A stretch of 64,000 bases of DNA from Deltaproteobacteria bacterium (lineage in GTDB: Bacteria > Myxococcota_A > Polyangia > Haliangiales > Haliangiaceae), in NCBI GenBank assembly GCA_025353585.1, contig JANXOM010000174.1, forward strand, positions 51,016 through 115,015. Reading direction: 5' to 3'. Below, one piece after another: positions 18,701 to 28,671 of this stretch. A model generated the notes under the pieces. The model did no database searches, was not told the origin of the DNA, and was given only the letters and a program-made list of their open reading frames with translations. The translations under genes were made by a program, and so were the position numbers. The first letter of the stretch is position 1. Every line of letters begins with the position of its first letter.

Positions 18701-20020
18701 CGAGCCGTAGAGGGCCGGCGAGATCGGCGTGATCCGCGCGGGGTCATCGGCGCGGGCGATCACGCGACCGTCGTCGAGAGTGTAGCCCTCACCGTGCTTC
18801 GTGATGCGGGCGGCGAGGCCGAGCCGCGCGCCCGGCGTGGTCGCGCCGACCTGCGTCCGCACGTGGTCCGCGTCCGTCGTCAGCGCGACCGCGAGGTGCA
18901 CGCGCGGCTGGCCGCGCAGCGCGCCCCAGCCCGTGACCATCGCCGTGGCGACGGGCAGATCGCCCGGCTTGGCGGGGGCGGCCGCATCGAACGCGAGGAC
19001 CACGCCTCCCATCCCCGCGACGGCCCCCTTGGTGAGGACGCCCGCGTCGAGGTCGCCGGTGACAACGAGGCCCTGCCCCGCCCTGGCCGCGATGTCCCCG
19101 TGGACGAAGGCGCGCAGCGGCGTGCCGCCGAGCATCCCGAAGAGCGACGCGTGGGCCTGCTCGCCATCCGGACTGACGAACGCGGACATCGCGATGTCGG
19201 CCGGCAACTCCACGCCGGGCACGACCTGCGCGACGAGCGCCCGGGGGGCGAGCGCCGAGAACATGCCGGACAGGACGAGCTTGTCGCCCTTCGCCACGCG
19301 GAGGTCCGCGATCGCGATGCCCATGCCGCCCCCGATGGAGCCGACGACGGCGGGCGCGTTGATGACCTCCTCGTCGGCGCGAAACGTGAGGGCCAGGTCG
19401 ACGGGGACCGCGCGCTGCCGGTAGACCGCGTGGAGGATCGCGGTGGCGTTGGTGGTGCCCTCGTGTGGGAGCTTGGCCGCCGCGTCGATCTGCAGCGCGT
19501 CGAGGTCGACGCTGCGCTGCGCGGGATCAGCGGCGCCGGTGTCCAGGAACAGGTGGCCGCGGTGGACCTCGACGTCCGGCAGGTAGACGTTCCAGCCGCC
19601 CGACGGCCCCGGCTTCATCAGCTGGCCGATCTGGAGCGTGCCGTCCGGGTTGCGCTCGAGCCGCACGTCCACGTCATCGGCGGCGACGCGGTCGAGGTGC
19701 ACGTCGTGCGAGAGCAGCGGCCGGAGCGAGATCTCGAGGTGCAGCGCGCCGAGGCTGATCGCCGGTTTGCCGTCCGGCCCGTTGATGACGACCTCGCGCG
19801 CGATCAGCTCGCCGAACGGGCTGCCCTCGAGCTTGCCGATCGAGCCGCCGCCGGTGAACGTGTTGTTCAGCTGCTTGGCGACCTGCTTGCGGACGATCTC
19901 GCGCCCCCAGTCGGTGTGGAGCGCCGCGAGCGCGCCGCCGACGCCGAGGACGACGAGCCCGAGGACGCCCAGGACGATGCGCTTGACCCAGCGCAGGATC
20001 GGGTGCTTGGACCGCGCCAT
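15749..20020 (-). CDS. tamB: Translocation/assembly module protein TamB (copy 2)
   Basis: 1423 residues. A signal anchor near the N terminus (about residues 15-32, VLGVLGLVVLGVGGALAALH) leads to the TamB N-terminal block (GREIVRKQVAKQLNNTF), a long beta-helical body and the C-terminal TamB domain ending GVDLLWRKRW, nearly the same ending as copy 1. The two copies are recognisably homologous along their length but clearly diverged, so the duplication is old. Start codon overlaps the stop of tamA copy 2 (TGATG). Confidence 0.92.
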   Translation of the reverse strand: MARSKHPILRWVKRIVLGVLGLVVLGVGGALAALHTDWGREIVRKQVAKQLNNTFTGGGSIGKLEGSPFGELIAREVVINGPDGKPAISLGALHLEISLRPLLSHDVHLDRVAADDVDVRLERNPDGTLQIGQLMKPGPSGGWNVYLPDVEVHRGHLFLDTGAADPAQRSVDLDALQIDAAAKLPHEGTTNATAILHAVYRQRAVPVDLALTFRADEEVINAPAVVGSIGGGMGIAIADLRVAKGDKLVLSGMFSALAPRALVAQVVPGVELPADIAMSAFVSPDGEQAHASLFGMLGGTPLRAFVHGDIAARAGQGLVVTGDLDAGVLTKGAVAGMGGVVLAFDAAAPAKPGDLPVATAMVTGWGALRGQPRVHLAVALTTDADHVRTQVGATTPGARLGLAARITKHGEGYTLDDGRVIARADDPARITPISPALYGSLHGDLSAHGELSPAPNLAVLGRVDGEHLKFGDLTIASLQFHADARGLPSAPGGAVRLVVAGVDKGPQISLETLTIAAASRPDKSIQVSVRTRPRARPYIVDADAIVTPGTTTVVQLTHHHVRADGVDWVGSTGRLEIGPTRIALTDLKTTSPKGSLALAVDYRHTTSGGHVALMATGEVARAGTADVELDLDTPASLGDLAAWARMPRRAIHKGQIIVKSDLAQAAEVVGQVGLAGLVDVKVEMTPTDITGSIDVAKLTVPALASTGPVTAHVELGQKGDADFSTHAVARIEGLATARVDAAFDMPEHIFDIAAWKTLDRRAFKGAHLKLDEISLDTAFLDQLHMQNEMRGKIDFALDVPAGGAAATLVLDVHQLRGGPIARPLDVHLETTIDDKATTAAFHAATKQGELLTLAMTAPMTLEELVFDPQAALATKLEATLTLPTIPASELLATFGRNDITKGTVGGTVELAGTVGKPTLIAKLVGTDLTVPPSVGSTRTQVMRSLTVDASWDGTTGKLAIVGDESTGGTLRFTAQGSPAAPDDVIAAIQATNFDIRAITVFSPGMIGAIAGRLDGKMDVRGANPRTMDISGKVVFTASRIPIAPAIGTLRQANIELSILDHVIKVNATGKLGHDGTMKLVAEAPLKDGAPTGGKATMTIRKVSPIGAIEPVIDSDITATLSRADETWKAEVHVASTLVKIPDKSGQALDPVGPPTDMVFDVKKRPAQAKKADPTQKAPPPHPLFVANVDLGDVIVESKEARGLIRGQLVVSLGEAPVGGSPLGIVGDVNVQRGNVELFDRRYEIERAAVHFDGSIDPQLDVRITYDFPDVTTVTEVRGRLSKPELNLTSEPGMYSQSELLGFLLGGEPNGDTQQAQSAGARVSSAGTSFLANQVGGYVKKALPISIDVIKYEAASSVNSAAVTVGSWITHTLFVAYRQHLETRPDENAGEGDVEYYIKPRVILQGTAGDRGYDGVDLLWRKRW

Positions 20021-21897
20021 CAGAACGCCTCGCCCAGGCTGAGGTGAAACGCGTACCGGCCGGTCGGCTCCGGATCTTCCGCCGTCGTGCGGTTCAGGCG
20101 GTATCCGAGATCGAAGCGCACGGCTCCGACGATCGTAAGCAAGCGGAGGCCCAACCCAGCGGCGTAGTGCAGGTGGAAGGGATCGAGCTCGGCGATGGTC
20201 TGCGTCACATCGCCGGCGTCGAGGAACACTACACCGCCCACGCCGATCGACTTGATATGGCCCAGCAGGCGCCGGGCCTCGATGCTCGAGTCGATCATCG
20301 CCGAGCCACCGAACGGGATCGCGATCAGATTGCCGTTCACGATGCCGGAGACGGTGGGGGCGAGCTGGCGCTCACCGAAGCCGCGCTGGCTGGATGCGCC
20401 GCCGGCGTAGTAGCGCTCGGAGACCGGAACATGGCCGGAGATGACGCCGACGCGCGTGCGGGCCGCCAGGACCGTGCCGCGCAGGTTGTAATAGAGGCGG
20501 ATCTCGGGGACGGCCTCGAGGAAGTCGAGAGCGCCCCCCGCGGCCTTCGTGCCCTCGGTGAAGCGCGCCTCGAGGTACGCGCCGTGCGTGGTCTCGAGCG
20601 GGTTGTCGCGGAGGTCGAACGAGACGGTCTGCTCGTAAGCGCCGATCAGCTGCTTGGAGTCGAGCCCGACGGCGTGCTGCAGCGCCGCGTCGAGGAGCGG
20701 CGAGACGTTACGAAACGCGTCGTACTGCATGCGCCAGCCGACGCGGAGCTTGAGTTTCTGCGTGATGAGGGGGGTGGTGAGGCCGAGGCGGGCGAGCGGT
20801 CCGTACGTCGTGTAGCCCTCCACGACGAGGTAGTTGTAGCCGGCCTCGACCTGCGCGATCACGAACGGGTTGACGAAGTCCGTCCGCTGCATCGTGGCGA
20901 GCGCGCGGATGCGCGGCTCGTACGCCGAGTCGGTGCGCGAGAGCGCGTAGGCCGGGCGGAGGTCGACGCCGCTGGCCCACAGCGGGCCCGGCCAGCCGGT
21001 GACGGTGTAGCCGGCGCGGAGCCGGACTTCGTACGTCAGCGGATCGAGCCCGAAACCGCCGCCAAGCGTGGTCTGGTGGGCCGCCGCGGTCGCGACGGTG
21101 ATCGTGACGGGGATGATGTCGCCGCCGCTCTTGTCCGGCGTGATGCGGACCGTGGAGAAGCGGTTCATGCCGTACAGCGCGCGCTGCGTCGTCAGGATCG
21201 CGGCGGTCGAGTAGCGGTCGCCCGGCACGAAGTCCTCGCGCTCGTCGACGGCCTTGGCGAGCTGGCCATTGACGCCCTCGACCTGCACCTCGCCGAACCG
21301 GCAGATCGGCCCCGTGTCGTAGACGAGCTGGATGACGGCCCGGTGGTTCGGGCGATCCGCGATGATCTCGGCGTCGAGCTTGACGTGCGCGTAGCCCGCG
21401 TCCTCGATCGAGTCGAGGAGAGCGGGCTTGGCGAGGTCGTACTTGTCGTAGTCGAAGGGATCGCCGTCGTGAAGCGGCAGCGCGTCACGGACCTTCTTCT
21501 CGAGGTCCTTATTCTTGTCGAGGCCCTGGATGTCGACCTTCGTCTTCGCGCGAACGCCCTCCTCGATCTTGAAGACGACCGTCTCGGCGAGCCCGGCGCG
21601 CTCGACGCTCGATCGGACATCGACGTCGAGGTAGCCGCGCCGCGCGTAGTGGCCGCGCACGCGCTCGGTGTCGAGCTGGATGGAGTACGGGTCGGGGGCG
21701 CCGCCGCGCTTCTCCGTGCGCTCGAGCGCGAGCCCGAGCTTGAGGTCGTCGTCGGAGATCGCGTGGTTCCCGTCGAAGCGCAGCTTCGACAGGTACTCCT
21801 CGCCGGGCCGGTGCGGTGGCGCGCCGTGACACCCGATGGCCGCCGCGATCGTGGAGAGCACACAGAGGCGCGCGCAGAGCCAGGTCGGTGCGCGCAT
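20020..21897 (-). CDS. tamA: TamA/BamA-family outer membrane barrel protein (copy 2)
   Basis: 625 residues from the ATG at 21897, chosen because it starts a plausible signal peptide (MRAPTWLCARLCVLS); the frame is open 21 codons further upstream without a signal-like start. The signal ends AAIGC (Cys23, a weak lipobox). POTRA repeats (LRFDGNHAISDDDLKLGLAL; VDIQGLDKNKDLEKKVRDAL; VQVEGVNGQLAKAVDEREDF) precede an Omp85 barrel with GGASSQRGFGERQLAP and a terminal Phe (LGEAF). Same architecture as copy 1. Lies 7 bp after a small membrane protein gene. Confidence 0.92.
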   Translation of the reverse strand: MRAPTWLCARLCVLSTIAAAIGCHGAPPHRPGEEYLSKLRFDGNHAISDDDLKLGLALERTEKRGGAPDPYSIQLDTERVRGHYARRGYLDVDVRSSVERAGLAETVVFKIEEGVRAKTKVDIQGLDKNKDLEKKVRDALPLHDGDPFDYDKYDLAKPALLDSIEDAGYAHVKLDAEIIADRPNHRAVIQLVYDTGPICRFGEVQVEGVNGQLAKAVDEREDFVPGDRYSTAAILTTQRALYGMNRFSTVRITPDKSGGDIIPVTITVATAAAHQTTLGGGFGLDPLTYEVRLRAGYTVTGWPGPLWASGVDLRPAYALSRTDSAYEPRIRALATMQRTDFVNPFVIAQVEAGYNYLVVEGYTTYGPLARLGLTTPLITQKLKLRVGWRMQYDAFRNVSPLLDAALQHAVGLDSKQLIGAYEQTVSFDLRDNPLETTHGAYLEARFTEGTKAAGGALDFLEAVPEIRLYYNLRGTVLAARTRVGVISGHVPVSERYYAGGASSQRGFGERQLAPTVSGIVNGNLIAIPFGGSAMIDSSIEARRLLGHIKSIGVGGVVFLDAGDVTQTIAELDPFHLHYAAGLGLRLLTIVGAVRFDLGYRLNRTTAEDPEPTGRYAFHLSLGEAF

Positions 21898-21904
21898 GTC
21901 GCAG

Positions 21905-22234
21905 CTACCGCGACGGGTGCGCGGCGTCGCGCTCGCGCTCGGCCTTACGGCGAAGCCCACCGACGAGGACGGGGATGGCGACGAGCAGGAGGATGACCGC
22001 TGCGCCCTTCAGCACCGTTCCGCCGGCCAGGAACATGAACGCGACGAGGAGCGCGAGCACGGTCGAGAAGCCGGCCGTGAGACCGACGACAGAGTGCGGG
22101 ACGCCGTCCGGCTGACGATCGAGATCCTCGTCCGCGCCGAGGGCGCGATCGTCGCGGACCGGCGAGTGTGTCGCAGGCGCCGCGGTCACCGTCGCGTCGG
22201 TCGGGGGCTCGGACAGCGGATAGAGCAGGGCCAT
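21905..22234 (-). CDS. Small membrane protein upstream of tamA
   Basis: 109 residues. A hydrophilic Thr/Asp-rich N-terminal half is followed by two closely spaced hydrophobic helices (VVGLTAGFSTVLALLVAFMFLAGGTV and LKGAAVILLLVAIPVLVGGL) and a basic tail (RRKAERERD), so both ends are probably cytoplasmic. No family recognised. Wedged 7 bp before tamA and 22 bp after another small gene, so it is probably part of the tam operon. Confidence 0.7.
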   Translation of the reverse strand: MALLYPLSEPPTDATVTAAPATHSPVRDDRALGADEDLDRQPDGVPHSVVGLTAGFSTVLALLVAFMFLAGGTVLKGAAVILLLVAIPVLVGGLRRKAERERDAAHPSR

Positions 22235-22256
22235 GGGGCACCTCGGGTGAGTGGAC

Positions 22257-22613
22257 TTACTTCTTGATCGCGTCGCGGACGCGATCGACGACCTTCTCGA
22301 CCGCGCTCTTGCCCTTGGCAACCAGCTCCTCGAGCGAGAGGTGGGAGTCGTTCGATGCCGGGCCGCGCTTGGCCTCGCGCTCGGCCTTCGCCGCGGCGGC
22401 GGGGTCGGCCTCGAGCGCGGCGCGCGCCTCCCGGGCTGCCTGCGGGACCTTGCCCTCGGCGATGAACGCCTGCGCGTCCGCGTCGTACTTGCGCGCCGCC
22501 TCGCGGTCTCCCTCGCCCTGGTTGGGGTCCTTGGCGCCGGTTGGCTTGGTCACGTCCGCTTCATTCGAGGCCAGCGGGACGGCGGTGAGCTCGGCGGTGG
22601 TGTTGTCGTCCAT
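22257..22613 (-). CDS. Small charged alpha-helical protein, first gene of the tam operon
   Basis: 118 residues, no signal peptide with the chosen start (MDDNTTAEL). Rich in Ala, Glu, Lys and Asp: a helical segment AARKYDADAQAFIAEGKVPQAAREARAALEADPAA resembles one TPR-like hairpin, and the C-terminus (LEELVAKGKSAVEKVVDRVRDAIKK) is an amphipathic helix. An upstream in-frame extension would place LAGC just before this Met, but the hydrophobic stretch is too poor for a convincing lipoprotein signal. Unknown function; cytoplasmic location is inference. Confidence 0.6.
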   Translation of the reverse strand: MDDNTTAELTAVPLASNEADVTKPTGAKDPNQGEGDREAARKYDADAQAFIAEGKVPQAAREARAALEADPAAAAKAEREAKRGPASNDSHLSLEELVAKGKSAVEKVVDRVRDAIKK

Positions 22614-22869
22614 GCACCCAGCCAGAGCATCGCCCGTGCCAGCCGCCGAGCGGGCGCGCGCACGTGGCAGGCCCGCACGGTGAGCTTCAATGCTCTCCCG
22701 GTGACCGGCCAGGACGCCGAGCACGCCAACAGGGAGCGCCAGGGCGGAGACAAATCAGGGCGCCGCCCCGCTCGGTTGATCCTTGGTGGTGCCTCTCGGC
22801 GTGGCCGGCGGCTTGGCGGTGAATCCGCTCGAGTGTTGCCCAGCGTGCGCTCGCGCTCGATCGCGCGCG
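22614..22869. other. Intergenic region upstream of the tam operon
   Basis: 256 bp between the pncA stop and the first tam-operon gene, both on the minus strand. I see no coding signal that continues either neighbour, no RNA gene and no strong hairpin with a T-run. It should carry the NAD-operon transcript end and the promoter of the tam operon, but no TAnnnT-to-start arrangement is evident. Confidence 0.4.
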
Positions 22870-23481
22870 TCAGCCCGCGTCGGCGCTGGAGGCGATGCGG
22901 ACGCCGGCCGCGGCGAGGACCGCGATGGCCCGGTCACCGTCACCGGGCGCGAGATCCACGGCGCGGCAGCCGTCTGCGATGAGCGTCACGGAGAAGCCGA
23001 GCGCGAGCGCGTCCAGCGCCGTGAACTTCACGCAGTAGTCCGTCGCGAGCCCGAGCACCCAGACCTCGGTGACGCCGCGGCTCCGGAGGGCGGCCTCGAG
23101 GTCCGTGGCCTTCTCGTGCCCGTTGTCGAAGAACCCGCTGTAGCTGTCGATCGCGGGATCGGTGCCCTTGGGCGAGACGTGCGCGATCGCCGCGCGCGGC
23201 AGCGCCGCGTGGAGCTCGGCGCCGTGCGTCCCCTGCACGCAGTGCGCGGGCCACATCACCTGTGGCATCCCGCCCAGCTCGCCGAGCTCGTAGGGCGCGC
23301 GGCCCTGCGTCACCGCGAAGCTCCCGTGGGTCGCGGGGTGCCAGTCCTGCGTCGCCACGACCACGTCGAACGCCGGCAGCACGCGGAGCGCGACCGCGAT
23401 CGTCTCGTCGCCGCGTGGCACCGCGAGCGCGCCGCCCGGACAGAAGTCGTACTGCAGATCGACCAGGATCAACGCGCGCAT
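22870..23481 (-). CDS. pncA: Nicotinamidase (bifunctional nicotinamidase/pyrazinamidase type)
   Basis: 203-residue isochorismatase-fold amidase converting nicotinamide to nicotinate and ammonia. The catalytic triad is in place: Asp8 (ILVDLQYDF), Lys105 (HVSPKGTD) and Cys150 (GLATDYCV, with the family cis-peptide). Metal ligands Asp46, His48 and His52 are in TQDWHPATH. PCVQG-type loop is present as HCVQGTHGAEL. Last gene of the pncB-prs-nadE-nrtR-pncA run, 14 bp after nrtR, so it supplies substrate for PncB encoded at the front of the same operon. Confidence 0.95.
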   Translation of the reverse strand: MRALILVDLQYDFCPGGALAVPRGDETIAVALRVLPAFDVVVATQDWHPATHGSFAVTQGRAPYELGELGGMPQVMWPAHCVQGTHGAELHAALPRAAIAHVSPKGTDPAIDSYSGFFDNGHEKATDLEAALRSRGVTEVWVLGLATDYCVKFTALDALALGFSVTLIADGCRAVDLAPGDGDRAIAVLAAAGVRIASSADAG

Positions 23482-23495
23482 CTTCGTCCTCCTCC

Positions 23496-24185
23496 TCAGA
23501 TCCCGAAGCTGAAGCCGTGCTTCGCGAGCCGGTCGTACTTCCGGCGATCGAACCGGTAGAGCCGCGCCGCGCGGTGCCGCACGCCCTGCTCCACCTCGTC
23601 CGTCTCCACGATGAGATCCATCGACAAGATCTTCTTCCGGAAGTTTCGCTTGTCGAGCTCCTTGCCGAGGATGATCTCGTACAGCCGCTGTAGCTGCGTC
23701 AGCGAGAACCGTGGCGGCAACAGCTCGAAGCCCACCGGCGCGTACCGCACCTTGCCGCGCAGCCGCTCCACCGCGCGCGCCACGATGTCCTGGTGATCGA
23801 ACGCGAGCTTCGGGAGATCGTCGAGGGCGAACCAGCCGACACCCATCGCGTCGGTGGCGGCGCGGATCCGGTGGTCACTGAGCTTCGCGAGGGCGAAGTA
23901 CGCGACGGTCACCACGCGCTCGCGCGGATCACGGTCGAGCGCGCCGAACGAGTAGAGCTGCTCGAGGTACACGTCCTTGACGCCCGCCTCCTCCTCGAGC
24001 TCGCGTCGCGCGGCGTCATCCACCGTCTCGTCCATGTGCACGAAGCCGCCCGGCAGCGCCCAGGCGTGCTGGAACGGCGTGAGCTTGCGCTGGATCAGCA
24101 GCACCTTCAGATCTGTCACGTCGAGGCCGAACACCACGCAGTCGACGGCGAGCGCGGCCCGCGGATACTCGTAGCTGAACGTCAC
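23496..24185 (-). CDS. nrtR: NrtR-type Nudix transcriptional regulator of NAD metabolism
   Basis: 229 residues. An N-terminal Nudix domain (residues about 8-140) is joined to a C-terminal winged-helix region ([23 protein letters not shown], then the basic [18 protein letters not shown]), the NrtR layout. NrtR represses NAD genes and is released by ADP-ribose. Its setting among pncB, prs, nadE and pncA makes this role very likely. Odd: the Nudix box (residues 47-69) keeps every consensus residue G-x5-E-x7-REUxEExGU, while many NrtR proteins have a degraded box, so ADP-ribose pyrophosphatase activity may survive. GTG start overlaps the nadE stop (GTGA). Confidence 0.88.
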   Translation of the reverse strand: MTFSYEYPRAALAVDCVVFGLDVTDLKVLLIQRKLTPFQHAWALPGGFVHMDETVDDAARRELEEEAGVKDVYLEQLYSFGALDRDPRERVVTVAYFALAKLSDHRIRAATDAMGVGWFALDDLPKLAFDHQDIVARAVERLRGKVRYAPVGFELLPPRFSLTQLQRLYEIILGKELDKRNFRKKILSMDLIVETDEVEQGVRHRAARLYRFDRRKYDRLAKHGFSFGI

Positions 24186-26224
24186 GCCGCACCGTCCGCG
24201 GCGCCGCTCGCGACGTACGCGCGCAGCTCCGCGAGCTCGCGCTCGAAGCCGCCCGACAGGATCGGGAACCGGCACCACGAGCGCGGATCCACGTTGCGGT
24301 CGTCGAGGTGAAAGCCGGGCGCGAGCCGCTCGCGCTTCCACTGGTTGCGGCACCACAGCACGAAGAAGCGCTGGATCCACAACGCCAGCTGCAGCGGCCG
24401 GTACTGCGGGTACAGCGGCAACAGCTCCTGGAGCACCTCGATGGGCGTGTGCTTGTCGCGGATCGCGCTGTCCTCGACGCTCTCGAGGACGTCGTACGGC
24501 ATGAGATCGGCCTCGTCGGTCTGCGCCGCCGCGCCCGCCACCACCGGCCGCAGCTCCGCCGTCGGCTGCTGCGCGTTGATGTACGACAGGGCCGCGAGCG
24601 GCCCCAGCCCCTCGGGCCCCGTGCTCTCCATCCAGCGCAACCACGCCCGCAAGTACGGCTTGTCGATACCGCCGAGCGGCGCGAGCCCGCCCGACGTGTC
24701 ACCGTCCATCGTCGCGTAGCCGACCGCGGCCTCGCTGCGATTGCTCGTCGTGATCAGCACGGCGCCGCGCACGTTCGCGAGCATCCAGATCGACGGCGCG
24801 CGGACCCGGGCCTGGATGTTCTGCAACGTGATGTCGTCGCGCTTCCAGTCGAGCTTGCGGCCGATCGCGGCCTCCGCGCTCGCGATGTACGCGCGGTGCT
24901 GCTCCGTCACGTCGATGACATGAAACTCGCTGCCGACCGCGGCCGCGACCGCCTCCGCCGCGGCGCGTGTGATCGGCCCGCTGTTCTCCGTCGGCTGATA
25001 CGCGCACGCGAGGATCGCGCCCACGCACGCGGCGGCCTCGCTCCCGCGCGCGATCGCGTCGCCGAGGCGCGGCGAGCCGGGCAGCCGCGTCGCGACCCCG
25101 CCCGGCCCGAGCTCGGCGAGCGCGAACCGCATCGCGAGGGAGACGAGCACGGCGCACGCTGCCGAGTCGGCACCTCCGGACAGCGAGATGACGTAGCCCT
25201 CCGCGCGGCTCTTGCGCAGGTAGTCCCAGAGGCCGATCGCGATCGCGCGCGCCATCTCCTCCTCGCGCACGTGCGGGCCGTCCTCCCAGCCGCGGTGGAT
25301 CGCGGCCGGCCGCTCGGGGCGGCGCGCCGGCCACACGAACGCGTGCTCCACCACGAGCGCCTCGGCGTCGTGGCGCGGCCGGTGCCCGCCGCGGATCGCG
25401 CCCGCGCGGCGATTGCCATCGATGTCGACCGTCGCCGTCGAGAGCTCGAGGTCGTGGAACGAGAACCGACGCCCGCGCGCGACGAGCTCGCCCGCGTTCG
25501 CGACGAGGCCCCCGCCGTCGTAGATGATCCGCCCCGCCTCGTCCCCCATGAGGTTCGCGTAGAGGTAGGCGACGCCGAACGCGCGGGAGCCCTCCGTCAC
25601 GAACCGCTGCCGCACGGTGAACTTGCCGAATGCGAAGTGGCTCGCCGACGGGTTCAGCAGCATGTCCACGCCGCGCAGCGCCAGGTCCTGCCCCGGGCGG
25701 TTCGCGACCCACGCGTCCTCGCAGATCTCGAACCCGATGCGCACGCCGCCGATGTCGAACATCAGGTCGCCGAGCGGGAACCGCGTCACCGTGCCATCGG
25801 CCGAGACGCGCTCGAGCTCGTCGCGCCCGCCCGCCGGATATGCCTTGAACCAGCGCGGCTCGTAGTGGATCCCATCGCCGGCGAGGAACTGCTTCGCGGT
25901 GAAGCCCACGATCGCCCCGTCCGCGAGCAGCGCGGCCGCGTTGTAGAGCGCCTTCTCGTGATAGACGGGCAGCCCCACGGCCACGACCATGCCGTGCGTC
26001 AGCTCTGCGATGCGCTCGAGCTGCTGGAACGCGAGGTCCTGGACGCCGGCCATGAAGAACGCGTCCTCGCAGCCATAGCCGGTGATCGCGAGCTCGGGCA
26101 GGCACAGCACCGTGACGCTCTCGGCGCGCGCGCGGGCGATCGCGTCACGGATGTTCGCGAAGTTCGTGTCCCACGCGAGCGGGGTCTGGTTGAGGCAGGC
26201 GACACCGACATGGACGAGGCGCAT
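24182..26224 (-). CDS. nadE: Glutamine-dependent NAD+ synthetase
   Basis: 680 residues, the long two-domain form. Residues about 1-290 are a nitrilase-type glutaminase with triad Glu44 ([13 protein letters not shown]), Lys111 ([12 protein letters not shown]) and Cys168 (GFEICEDAW). Residues about 320-660 are the synthetase, with the ATP pyrophosphatase loop SLSGGADS at 347-354 and later NIQARVR and SNRSE blocks. It amidates NaAD to NAD using glutamine, the last step of the Preiss-Handler route. It starts 15 bp after prs and overlaps nrtR. Confidence 0.96.
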   Translation of the reverse strand: MRLVHVGVACLNQTPLAWDTNFANIRDAIARARAESVTVLCLPELAITGYGCEDAFFMAGVQDLAFQQLERIAELTHGMVVAVGLPVYHEKALYNAAALLADGAIVGFTAKQFLAGDGIHYEPRWFKAYPAGGRDELERVSADGTVTRFPLGDLMFDIGGVRIGFEICEDAWVANRPGQDLALRGVDMLLNPSASHFAFGKFTVRQRFVTEGSRAFGVAYLYANLMGDEAGRIIYDGGGLVANAGELVARGRRFSFHDLELSTATVDIDGNRRAGAIRGGHRPRHDAEALVVEHAFVWPARRPERPAAIHRGWEDGPHVREEEMARAIAIGLWDYLRKSRAEGYVISLSGGADSAACAVLVSLAMRFALAELGPGGVATRLPGSPRLGDAIARGSEAAACVGAILACAYQPTENSGPITRAAAEAVAAAVGSEFHVIDVTEQHRAYIASAEAAIGRKLDWKRDDITLQNIQARVRAPSIWMLANVRGAVLITTSNRSEAAVGYATMDGDTSGGLAPLGGIDKPYLRAWLRWMESTGPEGLGPLAALSYINAQQPTAELRPVVAGAAAQTDEADLMPYDVLESVEDSAIRDKHTPIEVLQELLPLYPQYRPLQLALWIQRFFVLWCRNQWKRERLAPGFHLDDRNVDPRSWCRFPILSGGFERELAELRAYVASGAADGAA

Positions 26225-26239
26225 CTGATTGGTCCTGGC

Positions 26240-27175
<936 letters not shown>

Positions 27176-27179
27176 GATT

Positions 27180-28667
27180 TTATACTCCGGCCTCGTGCGC
27201 CTTCGCGCGGGCGGCGGCCACGAGCGCGAGCTTGCGCGCGTGGACGTGGGCGTCGAGGCCGACCGGGTGCGGCTGCGGGTTCAGGAAGCGCCGGCTGCGC
27301 GGCGAGAGCGCGGCGAGATCCGCGGCGCACCGGGCGCGCGCTGACTCCAGCGTGTCCTGCTCGCCGACGTACTCGCCGGCCGCCAGCATCGGCCGGAGCA
27401 AGTCCTGCGCGTCGTCGAAGACCGGGGTCACAGGCGGCCGCGTCGGGTCCTCGATGTCGTGGAGCGCCGGGCCCGCGAAGCCGTGCTCGCTGTCGTACAG
27501 CACGTCCGCGACGAGCTCGCCGTTCTTGCGCAGGCGGCGGACCTGCAGGTTGCCGGGGTTCGAGATCTTGATCGGCTGCTCGGAGAGCTTGATCGCCTCG
27601 CGCCACGCCCCGCCCGGCTCGCGCACGGCGCCGAGCTTGTACACGCCGCCGAGGGCGGGCTGGTCGTAGGCCGTGACGAGCTTCGTGCCCACGCCGAACA
27701 CGTCGATGCGCGCGCCCTGCTCGAAGAGGCTCGCGATCGTGGTCTCGTCGAGGTCGTTGCTCGCCACGATCCGCGCGGCGGGGAACCCGGCCGCGTCGAG
27801 GAGCGCGCGCGCCTGGATGGAGAGGTACGCGAGGTCGCCGGAGTCGAGGCGAATGCCGGCCAGCTCGTGGCCCTTCGCCCGGAGCTCGTGGCCGACGGTG
27901 ATCGCGTGGCGGACGCCGTCGAGCGTGTCGTACGTGTCGACGAGGAACGTGCAGTTGCCGGGCAGCGCCGCCGCGTACTGGCGAAACGCCGCGAGCTCGT
28001 CGTCGTGGAACATCACCCAGCTGTGCGCGTGCGTGCCGCGCACGGGGATGCCGAGCAGCCGGCCCGCGAGCACGTTCGACGTGGCGGCCGCGCCGCCGAT
28101 GTACGCCGCGCGCGAGGCGCCCAGGCCGCCGTCGAGGCCCTGGGCCCGCCGCAGGCCGAACTCGAGCACCGGCGCGCCGCGGGCGGCCTGGCACACGCGC
28201 GCGGACTTCGTGGCGATGAGCGTCTGGAAGTTCACGAGCGTCAGGAGCGCCGTCTCGACCAGCTGCGCCTGCAGGACCGGGCCGCGGATGCGCAGGATCG
28301 GCTCGTGGGCGAAGACGAGCGAGCCCTCGGGGACCGCGTCGACCGTGCACGTGAACCGCAGCGCGCGCAGCGCCTCGAGGTAGCCGGCCGGAAACAGCGC
28401 CGCGCCCGTGCTGTCGCGCAGCGTCGCGAGGTACGTCACATCTTCGCCCGAGAAGCGCAGGCGGCGCAGGAACGCGAGGGCCGGGCCGATGCCCGCGGCG
28501 ACCGCATATGCCCCGCCGAAGGGGGCCCGGCGAAAGAACAAGTGGAAGACGGCCTCGCGCTCGCTCTCCCCTGCCTTCCAGTAGCCGCAGCCCATGGTGA
28601 GCTGATACAAGTCGGTGCACAGCGCGAGCGATCCGCCGTACATCGCGTCGAGACCGTCGGTCGTCAT
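27180..28667 (-). CDS. pncB: Nicotinate phosphoribosyltransferase
   Basis: 495 residues from the ATG at 28667. Family blocks in order: [78 protein letters not shown] (with the catalytic-type His), [13 protein letters not shown] and [22 protein letters not shown]. It makes NaMN from nicotinate and PRPP with ATP. The RAQG and GTxAHS blocks favour the nicotinate enzyme over nicotinamide phosphoribosyltransferase (NadV), and an adjacent pncA agrees. First gene of the salvage operon; the upstream palindrome at 28672-28688 is the likely operator. Confidence 0.93.
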   Translation of the reverse strand: MTTDGLDAMYGGSLALCTDLYQLTMGCGYWKAGESEREAVFHLFFRRAPFGGAYAVAAGIGPALAFLRRLRFSGEDVTYLATLRDSTGAALFPAGYLEALRALRFTCTVDAVPEGSLVFAHEPILRIRGPVLQAQLVETALLTLVNFQTLIATKSARVCQAARGAPVLEFGLRRAQGLDGGLGASRAAYIGGAAATSNVLAGRLLGIPVRGTHAHSWVMFHDDELAAFRQYAAALPGNCTFLVDTYDTLDGVRHAITVGHELRAKGHELAGIRLDSGDLAYLSIQARALLDAAGFPAARIVASNDLDETTIASLFEQGARIDVFGVGTKLVTAYDQPALGGVYKLGAVREPGGAWREAIKLSEQPIKISNPGNLQVRRLRKNGELVADVLYDSEHGFAGPALHDIEDPTRPPVTPVFDDAQDLLRPMLAAGEYVGEQDTLESARARCAADLAALSPRSRRFLNPQPHPVGLDAHVHARKLALVAAARAKAHEAGV

Positions 28668-28671
28668 TCTC

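Noticed and set aside
22251..23559. Plus-strand frames over the pncA to tam-operon junction
   Set aside because: No recognisable domain, and they run opposite a nicotinamidase with a full catalytic triad.
27180..28667. Nicotinamide phosphoribosyltransferase (NadV)
   Set aside because: Motifs fit nicotinate phosphoribosyltransferase, and a nicotinamidase is encoded in the same operon.
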